Both the position numbers and the translations under genes were made by a program. From Marimicrobium sp913061115 (GTDB lineage Bacteria; Pseudomonadota; Gammaproteobacteria; Pseudomonadales; Halieaceae), in assembly GCF_047729875.1 (NCBI RefSeq), contig NZ_CP159826.1:1054001-1118000 (forward strand): a DNA stretch of 64,000 nucleotides, read 5' to 3'. A model generated the notes under the pieces. That model was given only the letters and a program-made list of their open reading frames with translations. It was not told the origin of the DNA and ran no database searches. Positions 1 through 9,105 of this stretch are shown piece by piece; position 1 is the first letter of the stretch; every line of letters begins with the position of its first letter.

Positions 1-2
1 TT

Positions 3-3000
3 ATTGAATCGACTGATGAATTTCAAGGTGTAGCCGGAAGTGTTGCTACTGATTCCACTGTGAGTTTCCCAGATATCGATTTTATGCCGGTGGAAGCTGT
101 TAACGATGTCGGCACTACCGAGCAAGCCGTGCCCGTCATTATCGACGTCCAATCCAACGATATATTTCAGGTAGGCTCGAATCTTATTGCCGTGACCGAT
201 GGCAGTAATGGCACCGTGGTGATTAATGCGGACAATACTGTCACCTACACGCCTGAGGACGGTTTCTCTGGTGTAGACACATTTACGTATACTGCCCTGT
301 CGGCCAATGGCAATGGCGAGAGCGTTGCGACAGTGACAGTGACGGTCGATCCGCCTGTAGTGCCGCCGCCACCACCGCTGCCACCAGATCCGCCAGGGCC
401 GCCACCACCGCTGCCACCAGATCCGCCAGGGCCGCCACCACCGCTGCCACCAGATCCGCCAGGGCCGCCGCCACCAGATCCGCCGCCGCCAGAGCCGCCC
501 GTCATCCCCACACTGCTTGTGGATGAGACGGTAGGCCAGCAGGCCGATCCTAAAGACACGGTCGCTGACCGTGTGTCGTCGGCTGACTTCAGTGGTGCCT
601 TCGCGAGTGTCGCTGGGGCGACTTACGCCTTGAGCGTGTCTGATGCCAGTGGTGCCCCGGTGCCTACTGGTGTGGGATCAGGCGTGTTTGCGGTGGATAG
701 AGGTCCAGGTGCTGTTGGTCAAGGACAAGAGATCCTGTTGTACAACACGGCTGGGGTTATTGAAGGCCGAATTACCAATCCGATTACTGGTAGTGGTGAG
801 TGGGTTTATTTCACCATCAGTACGAATGATGCAGGTACGATTACGCTGTCTCAGTCGTTCAGAGATCCCTCTGACAGTTACAATTTGACGATGTTTAATC
901 CGGACGGTTCGAATCCTGATGATGTTGTGTCACTGGATGGCACTGGGCTTTATCAGATTAATCTGACGCAGACTGCTGGTGGGGCTAGCGAGAGTGTGGA
1001 TCTGGCAGCCGGTGTGTTCAGCTTTGCTGATGCTGTGCCGGAAGCGCGAGATGACTTTGCTGGCGATGCACTTGTGGTCTCTGGTGGCTCTGTCGAATTT
1101 AATGTCTTTGACGATAACGGTGCTGGTCAGGATTTGACAGGTGTCGATGCGGTGACCGATATCGCGGCCCTTGGCTCGAGTATTGTTGTGACAAGCGATC
1201 CTGATAAAGGGTCGTTGGCGTATGACGGTTTCGGTGGCTTCACGTATACGGCTGCTGGGGGAGCATTCGGTGCTGATAGCTTCGAGTATACGATCACCGA
1301 TGATGACGGCGATGCGTCTACTGCCACCGTTTATCTGACGATTGATGTCCCGACGACGCTCATTGTGGATGAGACGGTAGGCCAGCAGGCCGATCCTAAA
1401 GACACGGTCGCTGACCGTGTGTCGTCGGCTGACTTCAGTGGTGCCTTCGCGAGTGTCGCTGGGGCGACTTACGCCTTGAGCGTGTCTGATGCCAGTGGTG
1501 CCCCGGTGCCTACTGGTGTGGGATCAGGCGTGTTTGCGGTGGATAGAGGTCCAGGTGCTGTTGGTCAAGGACAAGAGATCCTGTTGTACAACACGGCTGG
1601 GGTTATTGAAGGCCGAATTACCAATCCGATTACTGGTAGTGGTGAGTGGGTTTATTTCACCATCAGTACGAATGATGCAGGTACGATTACGCTGTCTCAG
1701 TCGTTCAGAGATCCCTCTGACAGTTACAATTTGACGATGTTTAATCCGGACGGTTCGAATCCTGATGATGTTGTGTCACTGGATGGCACTGGGCTTTATC
1801 AGATTAATCTGACGCAGACTGCTGGTGGGGCTAGCGAGAGTGTGGATCTGGCAGCCGGTGTGTTCAGCTTTGCTGATGCTGTGCCGGAAGCGCGAGATGA
1901 CTTTGCTGGCGATGCACTTGTGGTCTCTGGTGGCTCTGTCGAATTTAATGTCTTTGACGATAACGGTGCTGGTCAGGATTTGACAGGTGTCGATGCGGTG
2001 ACCGATATCGCGGCCCTTGGCTCGAGTATTGTTGTGACAAGCGATCCTGATAAAGGGTCGTTGGCGTATGACGGTTTCGGTGGCTTCACGTATACGGCTG
2101 CTGGGGGAGCATTCGGTGCTGATAGCTTCGAGTATACGATCACCGATGATGACGGCGATGCGTCTACTGCCACCGTTTATCTGACGATTGATGTCCCGAC
2201 GACGCTCATTGTGGATGAGACGGTAGGCCAGCAGGCCGATCCTAAAGACACGGTCGCTGACCGTGTGTCGTCGGCTGACTTCAGTGGTGCCTTCGCGAGT
2301 GTCGCTGGTGCGACTTACGCCTTGAGTGTGTCTGATGCCAGTGGTGCTGCGGTGCCTGCGGGCGTGGGATCAGGCGTGTTCGCGGTGGATAGAGGTCCAG
2401 GTGCTGTTGGTCAAGGACAAGAGATCCTGTTGTACAACACGGCTGGGGTTATTGAAGGCCGAATTACCAATCCGATTACTGGTAGTGGTGAGTGGGTTTA
2501 TTTCACCATCAGTACGAATGATGCAGGTACGATTACGCTGTCTCAGTCGTTCAGAGATCCCTCTGACAGTTACAATTTGACGATGTTTAATCCGGACGGT
2601 TCGAATCCTGATGATGTTGTGTCACTGGATGGCACTGGGCTTTATCAGATTAATCTGACGCAGACTGCTGGTGGGGCTAGCGAGAGTGTGGATCTGGCAG
2701 CCGGTGTGTTCAGCTTTGCTGATGCTGTGCCGGAAGCGCGAGATGACTTTGCTGGCGATGCACTTGTGGTCTCTGGTGGCTCTGTCGAATTTAATGTCTT
2801 TGACGATAACGGTGCTGGTCAGGATTTGACAGGTGTCGATGCGGTGACCGATATCGCGGCCCTTGGCTCGAGTATTGTTGTGACAAGCGATCCTGATAAA
2901 GGGTCGTTGGCGTATGACGGTTTCGGTGGCTTCACGTATACGGCTGCTGGGGGAGCATTCGGTGCTGATAGCTTCGAGTATACGATCACCGATGATGACG

Positions 3001-5138
3001 GCGATGCGTCTACTGCCACCGTTTATCTGACGATTGATGTCCCGACGACGCTCATTGTGGATGAGACGGTAGGCCAGCAGGCCGATCCTAAAGACACGGT
3101 CGCTGACCGTGTGTCGTCGGCTGACTTCAGTGGTGCCTTCGCGAGTGTCGCTGGTGCGACTTACGCCTTGAGTGTGTCTGATGCCAGTGGTGCTGCGGTG
3201 CCTGCGGGCGTGGGATCAGGCGTGTTCGCGGTGGATAGAGGTCCAGGTGCTGTTGGTCAAGGACAAGAGATCCTGTTGTACAACACGGCTGGGGTTATTG
3301 AAGGCCGAATTACCAATCCGATTACTGGTAGTGGTGAGTGGGTTTATTTCACCATCAGTACGAATGATGCAGGTACGATTACGCTGTCTCAGTCGTTCAG
3401 AGATCCCTCTGACAGTTACAATTTGACGATGTTTAATCCGGACGGTTCGAATCCTGATGATGTTGTGTCACTGGATGGCACTGGGCTTTATCAGATTAAT
3501 CTGACGCAGACTGCTGGTGGGGCTAGCGAGAGTGTGGATCTGGCAGCCGGTGTGTTCAGCTTTGCTGATGCTGTGCCGGAAGCGCGAGATGACTTTGCTG
3601 GCGATGCACTTGTGGTCTCTGGTGGCTCTGTCGAATTTAATGTCTTTGACGATAACGGTGCTGGTCAGGATTTGACAGGTGTCGATGCGGTGACCGATAT
3701 CGCGGCCCTTGGCTCGAGTATTGTTGTGACAAGCGATCCTGATAAAGGGTCGTTGGCGTATGACGGTTTCGGTGGCTTCACGTATACGGCTGCTGGGGGA
3801 GCATTCGGTGCTGATAGCTTCGAGTATACGATCACCGATGATGACGGCGATGCGTCTACTGCCACCGTTTATCTGACGATTGATGTCCCGACGACGCTCA
3901 TTGTGGATGAGACGGTAGGCCAGCAGGCCGATCCTAAAGACACGGTCGCTGACCGTGTGTCGTCGGCTGACTTCAGTGGTGCCTTCGCGAGTGTCGCTGG
4001 GGCGACTTACGCCTTGAGCGTGTCTGATGCCAGTGGTGCCCCGGTGCCTACTGGTGTGGGATCAGGCGTGTTTGCGGTGGATAGAGGTCCAGGTGCTGTT
4101 GGTCAAGGACAAGAGATCCTGTTGTACAACACGGCTGGGGTTATTGAAGGCCGAATTACCAATCCGATTACTGGTAGTGGTGAGTGGGTCTATTTCACCA
4201 TCAGTACGAATGATGCAGGTACGATTACGCTGTCTCAGTCGTTCAGAGATCCCTCTGACAGTTACAACTTGACGATGTTTAATCCGGACGGTTCGAACCC
4301 TGACGATGTTGTCTCACTGGATGGCACTGGGCTTTACCAGGTCAACCTGACGCAGACTGCCGATGGGGCTAGCGAGAGTGTGGATCTGGCAGCCGGTGTG
4401 TTCAGCTTTGCTGATGCTGTGCCGGAAGCGCGAGATGACTTTGCTGGCGATGCACTTGTGGTCTCTGGTGGCTCTGTCGAATTTAATGTCTTTGACGATA
4501 ACGGTGCTGGTCAGGATTTGACAGGTGTCGATGCGGTGACCGATATCGCGGCCCTTGGCTCGAGTATTGTTGTGACAAGCGATCCTGATAAAGGATCGTT
4601 GGCGTATGACGGTTACGGCCAGTTCACTTATACGGCTGCTGGGGGAGCATTCGGTGCTGATAGCTTCGAGTATACGATCACCGATGATGACGGCGATGCG
4701 TCTACTGCCACCGTTTACCTGACGATTGAAGAGTCAGTGGTGGTACAAGCGGCTCGGCTCAACGCAGCAGGTGGCGATGCGGATACGTTGGTGGCTGTTG
4801 AGGGTGCGCCAGATGTGTTCGCCTGGTCACTGGGTGATGGAACTGCCGATGGTGATCTGATCGTAGGCTTCAACCTTGATGAGGATGCGATTGATATCGC
4901 AGACTTGCTGGTCGGTCTGGATACAACGGACCTGAGCCAGTTCCTTGACGTCGGCCTGGCTGATGATGGTGCAAGTACGGTGATCAAGGTCAGTGCTTCT
5001 GGTGACTTCGGATCTGCTGATCAGGTTATTACCGTACAGGATGTTGACCTGTTTGCAGGTGTCGACTTCGGTGATCTATCTGCGGTCAATTCCGCTCTGC
5101 AGAGTTTGGTTGATGCAGGCAAGCTGATCGCTGAATAA
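3..5138 (+). CDS. Giant type I secreted repeat adhesin (3' part; start lies outside the window)
   Basis: The frame is open from the first bases of the window, so the GTG at 60 is not the real start and the gene is 5'-partial. After about 100 residues with a cadherin/Ig-like repeat comes a proline-rich linker (about residues 100-145, counted from 60). Five copies of a 282-residue unit follow. Each unit holds a T1SS-143/DUF5801-like domain and a VCBS/cadherin-like Ig domain (PEARDD... to TVYLTI). The last ~120 residues (DVFAWSLGDGTADGDLI..., then acidic Asp/Gly-rich sequence) resemble the C-terminal targeting region of type I secreted RTX-like proteins, the T1SS_VCA0849 type. Acidic Asp residues suggest calcium binding. 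It is probably a cell-surface or biofilm adhesin exported by an ABC/HlyD/TolC system. The TolC-OmpA gene at 6161 is the likely outer-membrane partner; the ABC and HlyD genes are not in view. The stop is TAA, followed by a strong terminator. Family confidence is high; the ligand is unknown. Confidence 0.9.
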   Translation: MESTDEFQGVAGSVATDSTVSFPDIDFMPVEAVNDVGTTEQAVPVIIDVQSNDIFQVGSNLIAVTDGSNGTVVINADNTVTYTPEDGFSGVDTFTYTALSANGNGESVATVTVTVDPPVVPPPPPLPPDPPGPPPPLPPDPPGPPPPLPPDPPGPPPPDPPPPEPPVIPTLLVDETVGQQADPKDTVADRVSSADFSGAFASVAGATYALSVSDASGAPVPTGVGSGVFAVDRGPGAVGQGQEILLYNTAGVIEGRITNPITGSGEWVYFTISTNDAGTITLSQSFRDPSDSYNLTMFNPDGSNPDDVVSLDGTGLYQINLTQTAGGASESVDLAAGVFSFADAVPEARDDFAGDALVVSGGSVEFNVFDDNGAGQDLTGVDAVTDIAALGSSIVVTSDPDKGSLAYDGFGGFTYTAAGGAFGADSFEYTITDDDGDASTATVYLTIDVPTTLIVDETVGQQADPKDTVADRVSSADFSGAFASVAGATYALSVSDASGAPVPTGVGSGVFAVDRGPGAVGQGQEILLYNTAGVIEGRITNPITGSGEWVYFTISTNDAGTITLSQSFRDPSDSYNLTMFNPDGSNPDDVVSLDGTGLYQINLTQTAGGASESVDLAAGVFSFADAVPEARDDFAGDALVVSGGSVEFNVFDDNGAGQDLTGVDAVTDIAALGSSIVVTSDPDKGSLAYDGFGGFTYTAAGGAFGADSFEYTITDDDGDASTATVYLTIDVPTTLIVDETVGQQADPKDTVADRVSSADFSGAFASVAGATYALSVSDASGAAVPAGVGSGVFAVDRGPGAVGQGQEILLYNTAGVIEGRITNPITGSGEWVYFTISTNDAGTITLSQSFRDPSDSYNLTMFNPDGSNPDDVVSLDGTGLYQINLTQTAGGASESVDLAAGVFSFADAVPEARDDFAGDALVVSGGSVEFNVFDDNGAGQDLTGVDAVTDIAALGSSIVVTSDPDKGSLAYDGFGGFTYTAAGGAFGADSFEYTITDDDGDASTATVYLTIDVPTTLIVDETVGQQADPKDTVADRVSSADFSGAFASVAGATYALSVSDASGAAVPAGVGSGVFAVDRGPGAVGQGQEILLYNTAGVIEGRITNPITGSGEWVYFTISTNDAGTITLSQSFRDPSDSYNLTMFNPDGSNPDDVVSLDGTGLYQINLTQTAGGASESVDLAAGVFSFADAVPEARDDFAGDALVVSGGSVEFNVFDDNGAGQDLTGVDAVTDIAALGSSIVVTSDPDKGSLAYDGFGGFTYTAAGGAFGADSFEYTITDDDGDASTATVYLTIDVPTTLIVDETVGQQADPKDTVADRVSSADFSGAFASVAGATYALSVSDASGAPVPTGVGSGVFAVDRGPGAVGQGQEILLYNTAGVIEGRITNPITGSGEWVYFTISTNDAGTITLSQSFRDPSDSYNLTMFNPDGSNPDDVVSLDGTGLYQVNLTQTADGASESVDLAAGVFSFADAVPEARDDFAGDALVVSGGSVEFNVFDDNGAGQDLTGVDAVTDIAALGSSIVVTSDPDKGSLAYDGYGQFTYTAAGGAFGADSFEYTITDDDGDASTATVYLTIEESVVVQAARLNAAGGDADTLVAVEGAPDVFAWSLGDGTADGDLIVGFNLDEDAIDIADLLVGLDTTDLSQFLDVGLADDGASTVIKVSASGDFGSADQVITVQDVDLFAGVDFGDLSAVNSALQSLVDAGKLIAE
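375..473 (+). repeat. Three tandem 33-bp proline-linker repeats
   Basis: Three 33-bp units (375-407, 408-440, 441-473), each encoding LPPDPPGPPPP, form a rigid proline-rich hinge between the N-terminal domain and the large repeats of the adhesin. The third copy differs by one synonymous base. Such tracts can change length by slippage. Confidence 0.9.
517..4746 (+). repeat. Five tandem 846-bp repeats within the adhesin gene
   Basis: The unit begins at TTGTGGATGAGACGGTAGG and recurs every 846 bp at 517, 1363, 2209, 3055 and 3901. Copies 1 and 2 appear identical through nearly all of the unit. Copies 3 and 4 share a small variant (AVPAGVG instead of PVPTGVG). Copy 5 has extra silent changes and a few coding changes near its end. 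Near-identity at DNA level means recent duplication or ongoing gene conversion. Copy number may also be under-counted by assembly. Confidence 0.95.
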
Positions 5139-5163
5139 AGATTGAATAGGCGCTACACTTATT

Positions 5164-5197
5164 CTCACAATCTTGTGCGATTGTGAGGATTTTTATT
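5164..5197 (+). terminator. Rho-independent terminator after the adhesin gene
   Basis: A perfect 9-bp inverted repeat (CTCACAATC / GATTGTGAG, 6-nt loop) is followed by a T-rich tract. It lies 25 nt after the adhesin stop and just before the next gene. Because the hairpin overlaps the upstream TTG at 5173, the next gene most likely starts at the ATG at 5212. Confidence 0.85.
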
Positions 5198-5211
5198 TGG
5201 AGACGCGCAAT

Positions 5212-5529
5212 ATGCCCTTTGTTAAACGCGATGAGCATGGAATGGTAGTCGCTGTCAGTCGGGAGTCGGCAGCAGGGTGCACTGAGGAGCTTGCGAAAGA
5301 TGATCCGGCAATGTCTGCGTTTTTGGTGGAGATTAGTAGCGAGTCATCTTCTCTTGATGCCTCCGATCAGGACCTCATTCGGGTATTGGAGGATGTGGTG
5401 GATTTGCTGATTGCAAAGGGGCTAGTTCTGTTTACGGAGCTACCGGCGGACGCGCAGCAAAAAATTATGCGACGTCAGGCAATGCGTTCCGAGGTGGGCA
5501 ACTTACAGGATTTAATCAGCAAAGATTGA
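5212..5529 (+). CDS. Small conserved protein, 'tryptophan synthase beta-like' annotation family
   Basis: The product is 105 residues. The N-terminus MPFVKRDEHGMVVAVSRES matches the opening of small gammaproteobacterial proteins usually labelled 'tryptophan synthase subunit beta like protein'; that label is historical and does not imply enzyme activity. The rest is acidic and helical (ASDQDLIRVLEDVVDLLIAKGLVLFTELP). There is no signal peptide or membrane segment, so it is probably cytoplasmic. I chose ATG 5212 because a GGAGA ribosome site lies just upstream and because the alternative TTG at 5173 falls inside the terminator hairpin. Function is unknown. Confidence 0.75.
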   Translation: MPFVKRDEHGMVVAVSRESAAGCTEELAKDDPAMSAFLVEISSESSSLDASDQDLIRVLEDVVDLLIAKGLVLFTELPADAQQKIMRRQAMRSEVGNLQDLISKD

Positions 5530-6160
5530 TTGCTCCACTTTTCTGCAGGTCTCACAGGCCTCTACGCTTCCCCGCCCCCCAGATCCTGATTTCGGTCATC
5601 ATTGATCCGCGTGCGCTATGGTGCAGTGCGCAGCATAGGCGTCGTATCGACAGTATTAAAATTCGCCATCCCTTAAGTAGCCCATACCGATAAATTTTTA
5701 GTGAATAATGCCAATTTTTTATTATTTAACGGGTTTTTATAATCTATACTTACAATATTGTCGATGTTCTAGATTTTTTGTCATGGAGTTCATCGGCACA
5801 GAAACAATAACAATAACTTATGATGCAAGCTGTAACGTCACAATCTCGGGTTAAATGTAGTGATAATGTAGGGATATCCCCCTTTATTTTTGGCTCGCTG
5901 ATGAGTTATCGTCAGGTTAGTATGGGCGACGGACGGAGAATTTGATCAAAAAGTGACCAGAATAAAGTCAATTGTAGCGATAGAAAAAGCAGCCCTGATG
6001 GATTTCGGTGGGGGCTGTCTAATTGCAGTTCCTAAAATACTGACTATACTCAAAAATGTGACTAGAAAGGGACTGGGACCGTTGGCGCAACAGTAATAAG
6101 GACATACCACAGTATGTCTATGTGCGTGACGTCTAGAATTGTTGAGATAAAGGATACGGT
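5530..6160. other. 631-bp AT-rich intergenic region upstream of the TolC-OmpA gene
   Basis: I see no gene here. The stretch at about 5690-5770 is very AT-rich and could hold promoters. A partly palindromic site (GTAGGGATATCCCCCTTT, 5868-5885) is listed separately. An imperfect hairpin (CAGCCC ... GGGCTG, about 5990-6018) has no T-run. Confidence 0.5.
5868..5885 (+). promoter_or_regulatory. Palindromic motif GTAGGGATATCCCCCTTT, possible operator
   Basis: The core GGGATATCCC is a perfect palindrome. An 18-base near-copy (17/18 identical) occurs at 24730-24747 in front of another gene, and a partial copy lies at 18853-18870. All three lie in intergenic DNA. Seen directly; a regulator role is inference. 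Confidence 0.4.
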
Positions 6161-7984
6161 ATGTTTAAGAAAATTAGATTTTACCCGGCATTTATTGTCG
6201 CAATCATTGGAATGACTGCGGCTCACGCGCAAACAGAACCTCAAGCTGCAGCCGCAAATGTTTCTGGGCTTAAAGAGGCGATCACTCAAGGTGTAATGAT
6301 CAGTCCGCGCGTTAATGCAGACTGGTATAACTTTGCTGCGAAAGGCTATGCAGAACAAAGTGCGCGTGGCAGTTATTATCCCAGTGTGGACCTGGCGTCG
6401 CGCATAGGTCGTGAGGACCGGGACACACCACTTATCGATCTTGGTGACTTTGGATACGATGCCACTCAATTCAGCATCACCCAGATGTTGTTCGATGGCT
6501 TTGCCACTCGTGACGAAGTAGCACGTCTGGGTTATGACAAATTGTCCCAGTACTACAATTTTAAGCGGGCCTCTGAAGAGGTCGCTCTAGAGGTTGCGGT
6601 GACGTACCTCGATACGGTGAAGTATCAACGCCTAGTGGATTTCGCCAGAGCCAACCTACAGGTGCATCGCTCGATTCATGCGCAGATCGCTGAGCGTGCT
6701 GAAGGTGGCGTGAGTCAGGGTGTTGATCTTGATCAGGCAGTCGCGCGGGTAGGCCTAGCTGAAACGAACCTAGTGATAGAGGTCGCCAATCTAAACGATG
6801 TCCTGAATCGGTTCCAAAGACTGGTCGGCGCTTATCCTGGTGCAAATCTGGCAGTGCCTGCAGTGCCGGAAGGTGAGATACCTGAACTGCGCGGAGCCGC
6901 TCTGGAAATAGCCTATCAGCGTAGTCCCGTGATTAATTCTGCAATTGAAAACTTGCGTGCGGCTCAGGAGGCATTGAATTTAACTAATGCACCTATGATG
7001 CCGCGGTTTGATCTGCGCTACCGCAATGAGGTGGCGCACGATACTGATAGTATTGACGGACGCTTTAGTACTGAGGCTGTTGAACTTGTAATGACTTACA
7101 ATCTGTTCCGAGGCGGTGCGGACAGCGCGCGTAAACGTGAGTACTACAATCTCTATAACGCCGCGATCGAAGAGCGTAAGCAGGCATGTTTGAATGTGCG
7201 GCAAGAAATTAGTAACAACTTTAACGAGCTGGCGGCGCTGCGTGAGCAAGTGGTGTTGACAGAAGTGAGTCGCAAGGCCCAGAACGCGACACGCAAGGCA
7301 TACAGAGACCAGTTTGATCGCGGTCGACGCTCGCTACTCGACTTGCTCGACAGCCAGAATGAATATTTCGATTCCGAACGCTCGAACATCAATGCGATTG
7401 TCGATGAGGTAGCCTCTCAGGCTCGCACATTGGCCAATATGGGACTGTTGCTGGCGTCGCTGGAAGTCGACGGACTGAATGCTGAAAAGGTCGCTGGAAT
7501 GGATCTTGATTTGACACGTGATCCTAGCGATAAAAACACGCAGGCATTGTGTCCTGGAGAGCCTGCGACAGCGCCTCCTTCCGATACGCTGGAGGAATTG
7601 TCCGATGGCAGTGATCGCTACCGTCCACTCGTCGGCGGCGGGGTCGCGCTGGAGGTTGACGTTCAGTTTGAAAGTAATTCATCAGTCATTACTTCGGCCT
7701 ATGACACCGAGATCGGCGTCGTAGCGCAGACACTAGCGAATAACTCTGACGCTCGTGCCGTGGTGGAAGGCCACACTGACTCGATCGGCGATCCTAAATA
7801 TAATCTGTGGCTGTCCCAGCGACGTGCAGAGGCTGTTCGCCAGTTACTCATTGATCAGTATGGAGTGAAGTCGTCGCAGGTTACGGCTGTGGGTCGCGGC
7901 GAAGAGTCACCGATAGCAAACAACCGCACGGCGGATGGTCGTAGACTAAATCGTCGGGTAGAACTGATAATGGATGCCGAATAA
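6161..7984 (+). CDS. TolC-family outer membrane efflux protein fused to a C-terminal OmpA domain
   Basis: The product is 607 residues. A signal peptide (about 1-23, ending AAHAQ) is followed by a TolC/OEP channel domain (about 35-455) with its two helical halves, as in type I secretion outer-membrane factors. After a short linker, residues about 495-607 form an OmpA-like peptidoglycan-binding domain. It contains EGHTDSIGDPKYNLWLSQRRA and ends in RRLNRRVELIM. In Shewanella the biofilm adhesin locus (bpfA/aggA) encodes a TolC protein and a separate OmpA-domain protein, so one fused chain here is notable. It most likely forms the pore for export of the upstream adhesin and is held to the cell wall by OmpA. 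TAA stop; the gene stands alone on the plus strand. Confidence 0.9.
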   Translation: MFKKIRFYPAFIVAIIGMTAAHAQTEPQAAAANVSGLKEAITQGVMISPRVNADWYNFAAKGYAEQSARGSYYPSVDLASRIGREDRDTPLIDLGDFGYDATQFSITQMLFDGFATRDEVARLGYDKLSQYYNFKRASEEVALEVAVTYLDTVKYQRLVDFARANLQVHRSIHAQIAERAEGGVSQGVDLDQAVARVGLAETNLVIEVANLNDVLNRFQRLVGAYPGANLAVPAVPEGEIPELRGAALEIAYQRSPVINSAIENLRAAQEALNLTNAPMMPRFDLRYRNEVAHDTDSIDGRFSTEAVELVMTYNLFRGGADSARKREYYNLYNAAIEERKQACLNVRQEISNNFNELAALREQVVLTEVSRKAQNATRKAYRDQFDRGRRSLLDLLDSQNEYFDSERSNINAIVDEVASQARTLANMGLLLASLEVDGLNAEKVAGMDLDLTRDPSDKNTQALCPGEPATAPPSDTLEELSDGSDRYRPLVGGGVALEVDVQFESNSSVITSAYDTEIGVVAQTLANNSDARAVVEGHTDSIGDPKYNLWLSQRRAEAVRQLLIDQYGVKSSQVTAVGRGEESPIANNRTADGRRLNRRVELIMDAE

Positions 7985-8082
7985 GCAACCTGTCGCCCGG
8001 ATACTTTTTGGCGTACTTTTGTTGAGCGTTTGCGGTCTTTGAATGCAGTTTGCACTGTAAACTGGATGCGAGAGAAGCGTTA

Positions 8083-8667
8083 TTACTGTGGTCCGCTGGG
8101 ATCACGCCACATTAACCACAGGGGCGGTGCAGAGGAAGAAAATCGGATCTGCCTCAGCACTTTGAAACCATGCCCTTTATAAAAGGGTAGGTTTTCCTCC
8201 TTTGAATTTTCAAGGTAGGCCGGCACTCCCTCAGCATCACACCGCTTTAACATATGACTGATGAGTGCAGTACCTAAGCCCTGACCTTTATTCTCAGGCG
8301 TTACACCGATAGCGAAGAGATAATAGTGGGGACGTTTTGGGTGATATCGTTCTGTCTTGATGGCGCTTAACAGCAGACGGTATATACCAATGAGGCCACC
8401 GATCTTCAGAACAGTGACTGCGCTCGATAGGTTTATTGGCCATTTTAGCTTCTGGCTCGGCCCCAGCCATGACGCGGCGCCCCGCCCCGCAGGGTCCAGA
8501 TAACTCAGTTCATGCCAGACTAACACAGGCAACGTAAACTCAAAAAATAGCTCAAGTGACGGCGGATTGTTGCAGACCCAATTGATCACAGGATCATCCT
8601 GAAAAGCCTCGGTAAGGATGCGCGTGGCTTCATCTAAATTTGAATTGTCTACCAACTTAAAACTCAT
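8083..8667 (-). CDS. GNAT-family N-acetyltransferase
   Basis: The 194-residue product has the GNAT fold. The acetyl-CoA motif A is visible as IGVTPENKGQGLGTALISHM, and a final strand/helix NLPFYKGHGFKVLRQI follows. The middle (LSYLDPAGRGAASWLGP) is typical of the small GNATs that acetylate amines or proteins of unknown identity. No signal peptide; cytoplasmic. It converges on the TolC-OmpA gene with about 100 bp between them. The substrate cannot be read from the sequence. Confidence 0.85.
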   Translation of the reverse strand: MSFKLVDNSNLDEATRILTEAFQDDPVINWVCNNPPSLELFFEFTLPVLVWHELSYLDPAGRGAASWLGPSQKLKWPINLSSAVTVLKIGGLIGIYRLLLSAIKTERYHPKRPHYYLFAIGVTPENKGQGLGTALISHMLKRCDAEGVPAYLENSKEENLPFYKGHGFKVLRQIRFSSSAPPLWLMWRDPSGPQ

Positions 8668-8883
8668 TAGAAAGTGTTTTGCTCTCAGTGATTTTTTACT
8701 GTGAACATACTATAGCTGGCTAGCAGCTGCTGTAAACCGGCGGTTGATAATTTTCGTCAAAATGTATTCTCACAAGACTACCTCACTCTTCTGCCTGCAC
8801 GTATTTGGTGTTCCATCTGTGATTTTCTTGCGCCAGAATGTTGGATATCCCATGCAATTGAAATCGATCTGGTAGGGGGAGAT

Positions 8884-9078
8884 ATGGCCGTACGTGAACA
8901 AGAGCAACGCAGAGAGACAACCAGCACAAAGGTAGCTAATGGCAGCCACGATGGGGAAGTGCAGCGTGGGCAGGTCGGAGCGGAGACTATCACTGAGATT
9001 AGTGATAAAGACTATCGCTCGTTTTGCTTGCCCTGCGATCTACTAGAGGAAACGGATGAACGCGAACAAGGCCGCTAA
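8884..9078 (+). CDS. Possible small hydrophilic protein (64 aa)
   Basis: An open frame of 64 residues, rich in Glu, Arg and Thr, with FCLPCDLLEE near the end. A purine-rich AGGGGGA lies close (3 nt) before the ATG, which is tighter than usual spacing. No family recognised. An overlapping frame exists on the other strand. It fills the gap between two minus-strand genes and may be spurious. Confidence 0.3.
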   Translation: MAVREQEQRRETTSTKVANGSHDGEVQRGQVGAETITEISDKDYRSFCLPCDLLEETDEREQGR

Positions 9079-9105
9079 CCTATTTCAGCGTTCACCCGGT
9101 GCGCG

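Noticed and set aside
245..559. Minus-strand Gly/Ser-rich frame opposite the proline linker
   Set aside because: Complement of the CCGCCA proline repeats; low-complexity shadow.
643..4272. Repeated 81-84 aa plus-strand and 66 aa minus-strand open frames inside the adhesin
   Set aside because: They recur every 846 bp simply because the DNA repeats; no ribosome sites and no family features. The adhesin frame explains the sequence.
5990..6018. Hairpin CAGCCC...GGGCTG as a terminator
   Set aside because: No T-run follows and it does not come directly after a gene; kept only as a note in the intergenic entry.
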